This document shows positions 40,344 through 49,226 of a stretch of 64,000 nucleotides of DNA, in pieces. The notes beneath the pieces are model-generated. The model did no database searches. It saw nothing but the letters and a program-made list of their open reading frames with translations, and was not told where the DNA came from. Made by a program: the position numbers and the translations under genes. The DNA is from REEB76 sp049698775 (GTDB taxonomy: Bacteria; Pseudomonadota; Gammaproteobacteria; Natronospirales; REEB76): NCBI GenBank assembly GCA_049698775.1, contig JBAVYM010000041.1, positions 1 through 64,000 of the forward strand. Direction: 5' to 3'. Position 1 is the stretch's first letter; each line of letters opens with the position of its first letter.

Positions 40344-42203
40344 TTATTTTGTGTACTCGAGCCGCACGAACAGCGAGCGGCCGACAGTGTTGTAGCCGGA
40401 AGCGGTCTGGTAATGCGTATCGAACAGATTTTCAAGGCTGCTGCTGATGGCGAAGCCGTGGCCGAGCGCGCGGCGCGCGGTCAGGCCCGTGAGCACGTAG
40501 CCGGCATCGGTGACCGGCAGGCCGGTGTTGAAATCCAGATCGCTGCGCGGACCGGTGACGATGACATGCACGCCGAAGCTGGTAGCGTCATCGCGCCAGT
40601 CGAGCGCGGTAGTGAGTGTGCGTTCGGCGCGGCGCAGTAGCAGCGTGCCGGTGTTGAGGTTTTCGGGTTTCTGGAAAATCACATCCGTGCGCCAAGACCA
40701 ATCGCGCTGCGTAAATTGGTAACCGGCTTCCAGGCCGCGCACGCGGGCGCGGGCGATGTTTTCGTTCTGACCGTTCAGATCCGCAGGCGTGACCACGAAC
40801 TGAATCAGATTGTCCAGCTTGTCGCGGAACGCACTGAGCGTGAGGCTCTGGTCATCGCCGATTTTCTGGCGCAGGCCCAGCTCGAGGTTTTGCGAGGTCT
40901 CCGGTTGCAGGTCTGGATTGCCGCCGAAGCCGAAGCGCTCGTTGGCGCTCGGCGCGCGGAAACCGGTGCCGGTTCCGGCCGTGAGGCGAGTGTCGGCGGT
41001 CAGATCGTAGCCGTAGTCGGCGTTCCAGGTGAGGTGATTTCCGAACGCCTGGTCATGGGTGTCGCGCGCCGCCAGCACCAGACGGTACGGGCCGGCGTGG
41101 ATATCGTCCTCGGCATAGAGCGCGTTGATGTGGTCGGTCTGGTCGAAACCGGAACCGAACGACAACGCGGAAGCGTGCTGCGCTTCGGAATACAGACCGG
41201 CGGTGAACAATTGGTACTCGCCCACGGCCACGTCGTTTTGCCAATCCACCGCGTTGCGCTGGGTGTGCACGAAATCGGGTATCTGCTGCGGATTAAGGGG
41301 GTCGGCTTGCAGTTGGTCAATTTCGTCGAGCATGTGACTGAGATTCAGGTTGCTGCGCCAGTCGGTGAGGAAATGGCCGGTGAAATCCATGCTTGATGCC
41401 TGATTGCCAAAGTTTTCATCAAAAGGCGCAAGGGCGAATGGTGGATTCGGCGAGAAATCCGTGAACTGGGTGTTGCCGCTGCTCTGCCAGTGCTTGAAAT
41501 CCATGTCCAGACCGCCGAGGGTGGTGCGCCCGTAGGCATTCCAGGTGCGATCGGTATTGCCGTTGTCGGTGGTGGTGCCAGCGACCGCCGGGAAGCCGTC
41601 TGTATGGTAATCGTCGGCGGACACGCCGAAGGCGCTGTCACCTTGGCCGTAATCGAAATGGCCGCCGTTGTCGTATGTGCCGTAGCGACCGGCGCCGGCG
41701 TGGGCGCCGTAGTGCGTGCCCTCACTCGCCTGCTTGGTGATGATGTTGATGACGCCGCCGATGGCGTCGGAGCCGTAGAGTGCGGCGCGCGGGCCTTTGA
41801 CGATTTCGATGCGCTCGATGTCGTTCAAGCGCAGATTGGCGAGCGGCGCGCCACTGCCATCGGCGGGATTGATTTTCACACCGTTGAGCATCACCAGCGT
41901 CTGGTTGCTGTTGGTGCCGCGCAGGAACAGCGAAGTCGGCTGGCCGGGGCCGCCATTCTGAGCAATGTCGAATCCCGCATATTGCTGCAATACCTGCGCG
42001 ATGCTTTGCGCGCCCGAGAGCTGTATCTGCTGAGCGGTAATCACGATGACCGGCGCGACCTCCTGGTCCGCGATGAGCGGTGTGCGCGTGGCAGTGACGG
42101 TGATGGGTGAACCGAGGCTGACGGCGCCGTTGTCATCCTGTGCGGAAACGGAAAACGCGGCAAACAGCGCGAGCGCGCCGCCCGCGAGAGTGAAATAACG
42201 CAT
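40344..42203 (-). CDS. btuB: TonB-dependent vitamin B12 receptor BtuB
   Basis: 619 residues with a signal peptide (cut likely after VSA). A TonB box-like ITVTATRT, a plug domain (VITAQQIQLSGAQSIAQVLQQ, LFLRGTNSNQTLVMLNGVKI, RIEIVKGPRAALYGSDAIGGVI) and a barrel ending RSLFVRLEYTK mark a BtuB-like receptor. The cobalamin riboswitch in its leader supports corrinoids as substrate. It imports B12 across the outer membrane using TonB energy. Confidence 0.95.
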   Translation of the reverse strand: MRYFTLAGGALALFAAFSVSAQDDNGAVSLGSPITVTATRTPLIADQEVAPVIVITAQQIQLSGAQSIAQVLQQYAGFDIAQNGGPGQPTSLFLRGTNSNQTLVMLNGVKINPADGSGAPLANLRLNDIERIEIVKGPRAALYGSDAIGGVINIITKQASEGTHYGAHAGAGRYGTYDNGGHFDYGQGDSAFGVSADDYHTDGFPAVAGTTTDNGNTDRTWNAYGRTTLGGLDMDFKHWQSSGNTQFTDFSPNPPFALAPFDENFGNQASSMDFTGHFLTDWRSNLNLSHMLDEIDQLQADPLNPQQIPDFVHTQRNAVDWQNDVAVGEYQLFTAGLYSEAQHASALSFGSGFDQTDHINALYAEDDIHAGPYRLVLAARDTHDQAFGNHLTWNADYGYDLTADTRLTAGTGTGFRAPSANERFGFGGNPDLQPETSQNLELGLRQKIGDDQSLTLSAFRDKLDNLIQFVVTPADLNGQNENIARARVRGLEAGYQFTQRDWSWRTDVIFQKPENLNTGTLLLRRAERTLTTALDWRDDATSFGVHVIVTGPRSDLDFNTGLPVTDAGYVLTGLTARRALGHGFAISSSLENLFDTHYQTASGYNTVGRSLFVRLEYTK

Positions 42204-42284
42204 GTGAATCTCCCGCACAGCACGCCCGCTGCGCGAAAACGTGGTGAAAACCAGCGTGGGGAGAAAGACGAGGGTTGAACCCGC

Positions 42285-42480
42285 GCATTGCCCGCCGCAA
42301 CGCTGATGCCGTTGCCTCGGGGCCGGTCTCCGGGCTCGCGAGCGGGTTTTCCCGGTCTGTCGCCTTCCCGCGCTTGTGCGCAGTGGCTTCGTGACAGACT
42401 TGTGCTCGCCTACCGTTGCGGGGGCAGCTCCGGCATTGTCGTGTGACGCACCGGCTTCCCGAGTGTCATCCGCGAAGATG
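42285..42480 (-). promoter_or_regulatory. Cobalamin riboswitch in the btuB leader
   Basis: Read on the minus strand: CCGGAGCTGCCCCCGCAACG (rc of 42414-42433), GCCACTG (rc of 42381-42387) and the B12 box AGCCCGGAGACC (rc of 42325-42336) are all present in the right order and spacing for an adenosylcobalamin riboswitch. About 80 nt separate it from btuB, whose ribosome site GGGAGA would be controlled. Ends are approximate. It accounts for most of the 470 bp without a gene. Confidence 0.95.
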
Positions 42481-42632
42481 ACGCCTCAAGGCGGCGGGCA
42501 ATCTAAAGCGTCGCCATGCTGCTGTCAAGCAAGTCGATGCTGTGTAAGCAGGATTCAGTTCCACGCAGCGACCATGCGCATTGCCAGCCGTTCCGATAAG
42601 CATTTTTGCTATCTGACTTGCGACACAAAACA

Positions 42633-42656
42633 AAAGCCCCGCTGATGCGGGGCTTT
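42633..42656 (-). terminator. Terminator of the lipoprotein gene
   Basis: AAAGCCCCGC-TGAT-GCGGGGCTTT is a perfect 10-bp stem, 20 nt past the stop of the gene at 42677. On the minus strand it continues TTGTTTT. It separates that gene from the riboswitch. Confidence 0.88.
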
Positions 42657-42676
42657 GTACTGTGGATCAAAAAAAT

Positions 42677-43255
42677 TCAGGCCGGCTGGAAGGCGCTGCC
42701 GTTCTTGATATTGTCGAAGGCCTTTTGCGCCAGGGCCGCCGCCTGCTTTTCGCCACTGGCGAAGTCCTTGGGGTTGTTTACCTGCACCATCATTTTGTAG
42801 CCGTCCTGGATGATGTGCAGTTGCACCGAAGTGGAGGTCGGGTTAAGGGTGTTATCCACGAAGAATGCACCCTCGCCGAAACCAGTGGTCACATGCACCT
42901 TGGTCGGAACGATGTTGTTCTTGAACAGGGCCTTTTGCGTGGCGGCATCTTCGGCCAAGTCAGCGGCAGGATTCTTGGAATTGGAACCGGATATTTGCAG
43001 TAACACGGCGGTATCGTTGTTGTCGTTGATGTATTCGCAGATATGCACCGGCGAACCGGTGCCGGAGAGCTTCAGTCCGATGAGCTTGCCGCCCAGTATC
43101 TGGCCGGCGGCGGTGTCGGGAAGGGCCAGGCAGGCCATGAGCACTTTCTTGGCCGCGGGTCCGGGGCCCTGGGAGCAACCGGCGATACCGCCCAAGAGCA
43201 ATGCAGTTGCTGCACCCATGCCAGTCAGTTTTGCAAAATGATTCAGGTTGAGCAT
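42677..43255 (-). CDS. Hypothetical lipoprotein near the B12 genes
   Basis: 192 residues with a lipoprotein signal (ALLLGGIAGC, lipid Cys27). The mature part has a Cys-containing segment (SPVHICEYINDNNDTAVLL) and strands such as VHVTTGFGEGAFFVDN and YKMMVQVNNPKDF. No known domain. Located between btuD and the btuB leader on the same strand but with its own terminator. A role in corrinoid capture would be speculative. Confidence 0.6.
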   Translation of the reverse strand: MLNLNHFAKLTGMGAATALLLGGIAGCSQGPGPAAKKVLMACLALPDTAAGQILGGKLIGLKLSGTGSPVHICEYINDNNDTAVLLQISGSNSKNPAADLAEDAATQKALFKNNIVPTKVHVTTGFGEGAFFVDNTLNPTSTSVQLHIIQDGYKMMVQVNNPKDFASGEKQAAALAQKAFDNIKNGSAFQPA

Positions 43256-43366
43256 TTTTATGCCTCGTGACGGTGATTGAGGATGACGCCGGTTGAAATG
43301 GCAGTGCGCGCTAAGCTTTGGCAATGAGTAAAGGATACCGCAACACCCGCCGTCAGTCATGTACCT

Positions 43367-44140
43367 TCAGCCGGGAAGGTAAACCGTGCCACCGGGCCAG
43401 CTTACCGGTATCACCGGTGTGCGATACAGACGGCTCAAGTTGGTGGCGGTGAGGGTTTCCGAAATCGGTCCATGCAGGACTTCGCCGTCGCCGAACAGCA
43501 TCAGCATCTGGCCACAGAAACGCGCCGCCAGATTCACATCGTGCAGGCTCATGACGATGGCGCGCCCCTGATCGCGGGCCAGTGCGCTGAAATGCGAGAG
43601 CAATGTCAGTTGGTGGTGCAGATCCAGTTGATGCGCGGGTTCATCCAGCAACAGGACCTTGGGATCCTGGGTCAGGATGGTGGCAATGGCGAGACGGCGG
43701 CGTTCGCCGCCGGAAAGCTGGGTTTGAGAACGCTGTTCGAGACCGTCGAGCCCCACCAGTCTGAGTGCACGGCGCGCGATGTTCACATCCGCGTGGGACT
43801 CCCAGCGCCAGAAATCAATATGCGGATGCCGCCCGATGAGTGCGGTTTCCAGCACCGTGGCCGGCAGGCTATCCTCCTGTTGCTGCATGAGCAGGCCGAG
43901 GCATTGCGCGATGCGCCGGCGCGTCAGAGTGTGCAGGACGGCGCCATCCAGAAGGATTTCGCCGTGGTCAGACGCGCGCAATCCGGCCAGCGTGTGCAGC
44001 AGCGTGGTTTTGCCCACGCCGTTTGCACCCAGCACGCCGAGGCAAGCGCCAGCGTGCAGGGCCAAATCAAAATTGCGGCATACGATTTTGCCGGCGATGT
44101 TCACCGTGAGCGCACGCGCTTCCAGCAATGGCGCGTTCAC
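43367..44140 (-). CDS. btuD: Vitamin B12 ABC transporter ATP-binding protein
   Basis: 257-residue ABC ATPase of the iron-siderophore/B12 class. Walker A GANGVGKTT, signature LSGGERRRLAIATI, Walker B KVLLLDEPAHQLD, and H-loop VMSLHDVNLA are intact. It overlaps the permease gene by 4 nt. Assigned to B12 by proximity to the riboswitch-controlled btuB; heme or siderophore uptake cannot be excluded from sequence alone. Confidence 0.85.
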   Translation of the reverse strand: MNAPLLEARALTVNIAGKIVCRNFDLALHAGACLGVLGANGVGKTTLLHTLAGLRASDHGEILLDGAVLHTLTRRRIAQCLGLLMQQQEDSLPATVLETALIGRHPHIDFWRWESHADVNIARRALRLVGLDGLEQRSQTQLSGGERRRLAIATILTQDPKVLLLDEPAHQLDLHHQLTLLSHFSALARDQGRAIVMSLHDVNLAARFCGQMLMLFGDGEVLHGPISETLTATNLSRLYRTPVIPVSWPGGTVYLPG

Positions 44141-45123
44141 AGCGGACCCCGTGCGCGATTCAGAAGATACAGGAATACCGGCACGCCGATGCCGGCGGTG
44201 ACCACGCCGACCGGCAATTGCTCGGGCGCTACCACGGTACGCGCCAGGGTGTCGGCAAGCATCAGCAGGCTGCCGCCCAAAAGCACCGCGCCCGGCAGCA
44301 AGCTGCGGTGGTCGCTGCCGGAAATCAGCCGCAGCATGTGCGGGATCACCAAGCCGACGAAACCGATGGCACCGGCTTCGGTCACTGCCACCGCGGTGAA
44401 CAACGACGCGGCGATGTAGATGGCAATGCTGAACGGACGCACCGCCACGCCGAGTGCTTCCGCCAGGGTTTCACCGCGCGACAGCACGTTCAGATGCCGC
44501 GCGAAGGGCATGCAGATGCAAAGGCCGGCGATGAGAACGATGAGCGCCGGCCAGCCGCTGCTGCGATAGGACAAGTCGCCCATGAGCCAGAACAACATGC
44601 TGCGCAAGCTGGCGTTGTCGGATAGCACCAGCAGCAAGCTGATGGCCGCGCCCCAACCGAAGGCCACCACGATGCCGGTGAGCAGCAGGCGCGTGGGCGT
44701 CCAGCCGCCGCGACCGTGGGCCAGCACGAACACGATGAGCATGGAGATGAGCGCGCCCAGAAATGCGCTGCCGCTGATCCAATAGCCGGCAAGCCCGAAC
44801 AGCAACGACAACAGCGCACCGACTGCTGCGCCACCCGAGACGCCGAGAATATAAGGATCCGCGAGCGGATTGCGCAGCAGCACCTGCATGAGTGCGCCGG
44901 CGAGTGCCAGGAGACCGCCGGTGGCAAACGCGGTGATGGCGCGCGGCAGGCGCAACTCGAGTACCAGCGTGCGCGTGAGCGGATCGCCGCCGCCGCTCAG
45001 GACATTTACCACCGAGCATAATGGCAGGTGCACACTGCCCACCGCCAACGCCATGCACAACGCAATGAGCGCGAGCACCACCAGGGCGCTGAGCAGGGGC
45101 AGCGGATGCAGGCGCCGTTGCAT
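44137..45123 (-). CDS. btuC: FecCD-family permease, BtuC-like
   Basis: 328 residues, about ten helices, FecCD/BtuC family. ELRLPRAITAFATGGLLALAGALMQ and DPYILGVSGGAAVGA are the conserved N-terminal blocks; GAIGFVGLVIPHMLR is the coupling-helix region that contacts the ATPase. With btuD it would form the inner-membrane importer. No periplasmic binding protein (btuF) gene is beside it. The 226 bp upstream of it, to 45349, hold no gene and no B12 box that I can see. Confidence 0.9.
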   Translation of the reverse strand: MQRRLHPLPLLSALVVLALIALCMALAVGSVHLPLCSVVNVLSGGGDPLTRTLVLELRLPRAITAFATGGLLALAGALMQVLLRNPLADPYILGVSGGAAVGALLSLLFGLAGYWISGSAFLGALISMLIVFVLAHGRGGWTPTRLLLTGIVVAFGWGAAISLLLVLSDNASLRSMLFWLMGDLSYRSSGWPALIVLIAGLCICMPFARHLNVLSRGETLAEALGVAVRPFSIAIYIAASLFTAVAVTEAGAIGFVGLVIPHMLRLISGSDHRSLLPGAVLLGGSLLMLADTLARTVVAPEQLPVGVVTAGIGVPVFLYLLNRARGPL

Positions 45124-45348
45124 TTTCAGTGTTCAGCCACTGTGGCATCCAAGGGGACGGGTGTGATCAGCCAATCGAATTGCACAGCGGAGCCCGTACA
45201 GCCCGGCGCGCTGCTGCTCGCATGGAAAAGCGCAAGTTTCATTCTTAAAATCCGCCAGCGGGTTGGGGTGGGCAGGTTAAAGAAATCCTGCGGCCGCGAC
45301 AACTAATACGGTTTGCCAGCGCACGCGTGTTTGTGGAACACTTGCCGC

Positions 45349-45870
45349 ATGAACATGCGGCCTGCCGGGATCAGCGGCGGAATCATTGATGCGCAAGGCT
45401 TCCGCGCCAATGTGGGCATCATTCTCACGGACGGCGCCGGGCGGCTGTTCTGGGCGCGGCGCGTGGGTCAGCCCGGCTGGCAATTTCCGCAGGGCGGCAT
45501 CCAGGAACATGAAAGTCCCGAACAGGCGCTGTTCCGTGAACTCGCTGAAGAAATTGGTCTGGAACCCGAGCACGTGGAGATACTCGGCAGCACCCAGCGT
45601 TGGTTGCGCTACCGGCTTCCACAGCGCTATTTGCGCCATGATCTGGCGCCGCTGTGCGTGGGTCAGAAACAACGCTGGTTCCTGCTGCGACTGGTCGGCG
45701 ACGAGTCGGCCGTGCGTCTGGACGCCAGTGATCTGCCGGAATTCGACGACTGGCGCTGGGTGGATTACCGGCATCCGGTACAGGAAGTTATTTTTTTCAA
45801 ACGACGCGTTTATCGGCGCGCGTTGGCGGAATTGGCACCGCTCTTGTTTCCGGATGAAGTGCCGACATGA
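45349..45870 (+). CDS. rppH: RNA pyrophosphohydrolase RppH
   Basis: 173 residues, Nudix fold. The Nudix box GGIQEHESPEQALFRELAEE plus IGL matches Gx5Ex7REUxEExGU, and GFRANVGIIL with QPGWQFPQGGI are RppH blocks. It removes 5' pyrophosphate from mRNA to start decay. ATG 45349 matches the family start; a longer frame from 45313 does not. Confidence 0.93.
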   Translation: MNMRPAGISGGIIDAQGFRANVGIILTDGAGRLFWARRVGQPGWQFPQGGIQEHESPEQALFRELAEEIGLEPEHVEILGSTQRWLRYRLPQRYLRHDLAPLCVGQKQRWFLLRLVGDESAVRLDASDLPEFDDWRWVDYRHPVQEVIFFKRRVYRRALAELAPLLFPDEVPT

Positions 45871-45883
45871 GTATCTCGAATCG

Positions 45884-46387
45884 CTAATCTTTGGCTTCGT
45901 CCGCGAGTTTGGCGAGTGCGTCGCCCGCGAGGCGGTTGATACGCCAATCATCCAGGATGCGTGCCCCCAGGCTTTTATAAAAGCGCATGGCCGGCGCATT
46001 CCAGTCCAGCACCGCCCATTCGAATCTTCCGCACCCCCGCTGCACCGCGAGCCGCGCCAGATGCGCGAGCAACTTGCGACCAAAGCCCCGGCCACGGAAT
46101 CCAGGCTTCATATACAGATCTTCCAGGTACAAGCCCGGACGACCCATGAAGGTGGAGAAATTGTGGAAGAACAGCGCGAAACCCACCGGTTGGTTCGCGA
46201 ATTCCGCGATGACGCACTCCGCCTTCGGGTGTGCGCCAAACAGATTGACCTGAATATCCTCTTCGGTGGCCACCACTTCGTGGGCAAGTTTTTCGTATTC
46301 CGCCAGTTCGCGGATGAATCCCAGGATCAACACACTATCCGCATGTTTGGCGGAGCGGATGAGAAACCTACCTTTCTGGGCGTGCAT
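45884..46387 (-). CDS. GNAT-family N-acetyltransferase
   Basis: 167 residues. The acetyl-CoA loop lies in GLYLEDLYMKPGFRGRGFGR with the R-G-R-G-F-G element, followed by LLAHLARLAVQRGC and RFEWAVLDWNAPAMRFYKSLGA, the C-terminal GNAT blocks. It resembles diamine-type acetyltransferases (SAT-like, EDLYV motif). Convergent with rppH, 13 nt apart. Confidence 0.88.
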   Translation of the reverse strand: MHAQKGRFLIRSAKHADSVLILGFIRELAEYEKLAHEVVATEEDIQVNLFGAHPKAECVIAEFANQPVGFALFFHNFSTFMGRPGLYLEDLYMKPGFRGRGFGRKLLAHLARLAVQRGCGRFEWAVLDWNAPAMRFYKSLGARILDDWRINRLAGDALAKLADEAKD

Positions 46388-46423
46388 GTCCGGGTATTGT
46401 AGGGGAAGCGCGCCTGAACGGCA

Positions 46424-46582
46424 CTAGCAGGTTGTTGAAAAACGCCATCCATGGCCTTTTTCAACTCGAAAACCGAAAATGCGATTTCCGGTTTTCTCCA
46501 TTTTTCAATCACTTGGCGTGATTGAAAAATGGCGGCACGTCCGTGTACCGCGCTAGCAGGCTGTTTTTCAACAGCCTGCTAG
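46424..46582. mobile_element. MITE-like element with 20-bp terminal inverted repeats
   Basis: The ends CTAGCAGGTTGTTGAAAAAC (46424-46443) and GTTTTTCAACAGCCTGCTAG (46563-46582) are inverted repeats with one mismatch. Inside is a perfect 15-bp hairpin (46498-46512 with 46518-46532). The right end also folds on itself as a 12-bp stem (46553-46564 with 46571-46582) and may act as a terminator. 159 bp, no coding capacity. The right TIR supplies the stop codon of the gene at 46579. Confidence 0.75.
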
Positions 46583-48357
46583 TTACTGTAGTCCTCATTG
46601 AGCGATGCCAGAAACGCGGCCATATCCGCAAGGTCCGCATCGTTGAGTGCAATGTTCTGCATGCGCGGGTCGGCGTTGCGCAGTTGGCCGGCGCGTGCCA
46701 GGGCAGAGGCCTGTTGGTAGAACTTGAGCACGTCGGTGAGCGTGTCGAACTCGCCGTTGTGCATGTAGGGATCGGACTGGCCGAGATCCCGCAGGGTACG
46801 GGTCTTGAACACCGCGACCGCGAGGTTCAGCAATTCATCATCGCTCGCCGCGCAGTCCGCGTATTGCCCGCTTTTGATGGAACATAGGAACTCGCGCAGG
46901 CTCGCCTGGCGGCTGGGAAAATACGGATTGGCAAAAATGTTCCACACGCCCAAGTCGGTCTTTTGCGGATTGGCGAGCGTGGCGGCGGAACGGAATACGC
47001 TCTCGTCATCAGGATTGGTTGGCAGGTAGGCGTCGGGATCGGCGTTGCGCTCTGCGAGCGTGGGGATGGACAGTTGCATGAACGCGCCTGCGCCATGAAC
47101 CGAATCATATTCGAATTGTGATACACCGGTGTTATGCATGAGATGATCGGTGAAATCCGGCGGAGTGTGGCAGGCGGCGCAGTTGCCAATGCCGCCGGCA
47201 GTGATTTCCGCGGATGTGAGGGTTGCACCGGCCGGGCGGTTTAGAAAGATCATCAGGCCGTGCAACTCCTGCGTGCCAAATACAAACGGCTGGTCGTGCT
47301 GGAACTTGAGCACGCCGTCGTTCACAAATTGCGGATTGTGCAGTCCGCTCAGTGCCAGCAGCAGGGCGGCGGCGTATTGCTGTGGGGTCTGGGCCGCTGC
47401 CGGCGCACGCGGCAAATTATTGAGAATCAGGAATTGGTCAAAAGGCGAGCCGTTGAACTTATTGTTGCTGTCACGGCTGAACGCCAGGCTGTTGACGTAG
47501 GAAGCGATCAGATTGGCGACGTCCTGGGCGATTTGTTCACCGCTGGCCGTGGCCACATTCAGGCAGTACTGCTGCGGCAGCCGGTATGCGGCCGGAATCT
47601 GCGGGTCGCTGCAATCGAACAGGGTAGCGTAGGGTAGAGAGCCGCTGAACTGCTGTGCCAGCGTATCTGTGCCATTGTCCAGGCGGATCACACGGGCAAT
47701 TTGTTGCACCGCCTGGCCCTGTTCCGTTGGCAACCAGCCAAAATCGCGTCCAGTGAGCGTGTCGTACACCAGCGTGTCCATGTCACCGAACTCGCAGTCC
47801 CAATGCAGGCATTGACCCGCATCGCCGGTGTTGAAGTCGTCCACCATGGGCGCGGGTTTGCGGGCGGTGAATGCACCCTGTGTGCTGGCGTCTTCCGGCC
47901 TCAGCGGATGGGGCGCCCGGCCGGCAAAGTTGGTGTAGGCGCGCATGCCGCCGCCCGGCACGTCCATTTCCTGTTGCACCAAATGACATTGCAGGCAGTT
48001 CATGGATTGGCCGGCCATGGGACCCGGCAGGGATATGGCGGGGTTCGTGGTGGGCACGTTGGCGACGGTCGGCTCGCCCACATTCACGCCATTGATCGCG
48101 CCGCCCGAGTGCGTGACGAAATATTGACCGAAGCGCGGATCCTTGAACAGGCGCTCGCCGAGAAGTTGGTCGGGCGGGTTGAGCGCCTCACCGACGCTGC
48201 ATTCACTGGGGCTGACGCATCCGGGGCCGGGCGGCACGTTGGTCTGGCCGCCGTTGGTAAGTTTGCAGCCGCTGAGCAGCGCACCCAGGCTGGCGAGCAG
48301 GCCGGCTAGCATCAGTCCACGCACGCCACGGCGCGGAAAAGCGTCAAAAGAATTCAT
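46579..48357 (-). CDS. Diheme cytochrome c peroxidase-like (MauG/CcpA-type) lipoprotein
   Basis: 592 residues. Lipobox LLSGC gives lipid Cys31. Two heme c sites, CLQCH near residue 122 and CAACH near 392, in the CcpA/MauG arrangement; GERLFKDPRF and DLGVWNIFANPYFPSRQ are typical of that family. It is larger than classical CCP. It may oxidise or reduce substrates, or pass electrons to iron. Its start overlaps the gene upstream by 14 nt, and its final stop TAG is the end of the MITE-like repeat. Confidence 0.85.
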   Translation of the reverse strand: MNSFDAFPRRGVRGLMLAGLLASLGALLSGCKLTNGGQTNVPPGPGCVSPSECSVGEALNPPDQLLGERLFKDPRFGQYFVTHSGGAINGVNVGEPTVANVPTTNPAISLPGPMAGQSMNCLQCHLVQQEMDVPGGGMRAYTNFAGRAPHPLRPEDASTQGAFTARKPAPMVDDFNTGDAGQCLHWDCEFGDMDTLVYDTLTGRDFGWLPTEQGQAVQQIARVIRLDNGTDTLAQQFSGSLPYATLFDCSDPQIPAAYRLPQQYCLNVATASGEQIAQDVANLIASYVNSLAFSRDSNNKFNGSPFDQFLILNNLPRAPAAAQTPQQYAAALLLALSGLHNPQFVNDGVLKFQHDQPFVFGTQELHGLMIFLNRPAGATLTSAEITAGGIGNCAACHTPPDFTDHLMHNTGVSQFEYDSVHGAGAFMQLSIPTLAERNADPDAYLPTNPDDESVFRSAATLANPQKTDLGVWNIFANPYFPSRQASLREFLCSIKSGQYADCAASDDELLNLAVAVFKTRTLRDLGQSDPYMHNGEFDTLTDVLKFYQQASALARAGQLRNADPRMQNIALNDADLADMAAFLASLNEDYSN

Positions 48358-49141
48358 ATTCCAGCCTCAACATGAAAGTTTTATCGGGAGCATGGGCGTT
48401 CATGCCGAATACCACGCCCGCGCTGTATTCGAGTTCGTTCCCTGAATCGGAGGCGTATTCCCCGTACACCACCGGTCCCGACTGGTACTGGTTGGCGTTG
48501 GGATGCAAGTAAACTTCCACGCCCGGCGCGAACAGCGGTGTGACGCGGTAGCTCAGGCTGTAGGCGCTGCGAAACACGTAACCGCGCGCCGCGCCGGTAC
48601 CGATCTCGCGCTCCCAGATCAGGTTGAGACGTTGATCGAAACGGCCGCTGTGTTTCTCGAACAACGGCCCGAATTCCAGCTCATTCGCCTGGCTAAGATG
48701 GGTCTTGAATTCGTACGACAGTAAAAACCCGGGGTCCGCCCAGTATTCGCCGGGAGGCGCGAGCTGGAAGGTGTTTTCGAACTCGTAAGCCACCAGATTG
48801 CTGGGCTGGCGCGGAAGCTGGGTGTATTCACCGAGATACAATTCCGTTTTCCACCAACTAGTGAAGCTGTGGGCCACGGACAGCACCTGGCCGTTCAAAT
48901 CATCCAGCACCAAGCTGCTGTCGCGATAAGCGGCGGCGCGCAGCTCGATCTCGCTTTGCCCCTGTATTACGTAAGGGGAGTAGACCGTGTAATCGTTGAT
49001 GTACTCGTCCAGCTCATTGTCCGCCCGCGCAGCGGGTACGACGACAAACAGTGCCAGTATGATTGCCAATGACAGCGTGAAACGATGCCAGAAGGATCTT
49101 TTGGGTGGCAGTTGGCGAAGGGTAGGGTTCATTTTTTGCAT
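48344..49141 (-). CDS. Predicted outer-membrane beta-barrel protein
   Basis: 265 residues with a signal peptide (cut after ARA). The mature part has alternating amphipathic strands (FRSAYSLSYRVTPLFAPG, FMLRLEYEFF) and ends in Phe, as outer-membrane proteins do. No known family is recognised. It is translationally coupled to the diheme lipoprotein (14-nt overlap) and lies 85 nt after the FTR1 gene. The start may instead be ATG 49132. Confidence 0.65.
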   Translation of the reverse strand: MQKMNPTLRQLPPKRSFWHRFTLSLAIILALFVVVPAARADNELDEYINDYTVYSPYVIQGQSEIELRAAAYRDSSLVLDDLNGQVLSVAHSFTSWWKTELYLGEYTQLPRQPSNLVAYEFENTFQLAPPGEYWADPGFLLSYEFKTHLSQANELEFGPLFEKHSGRFDQRLNLIWEREIGTGAARGYVFRSAYSLSYRVTPLFAPGVEVYLHPNANQYQSGPVVYGEYASDSGNELEYSAGVVFGMNAHAPDKTFMLRLEYEFF

Positions 49142-49226
49142 GGCGCTCGTGTTGCAAAGCGTTGCTCAGAAGAATGCGTATTCCGGATGCGGCACGAAAG
49201 TCCGGATGATGTGCAGATGGTCGGCC

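Noticed and set aside
45124..45348. Second cobalamin riboswitch upstream of btuC
   Set aside because: No B12 box or CCGCAACGG-type core could be found there.
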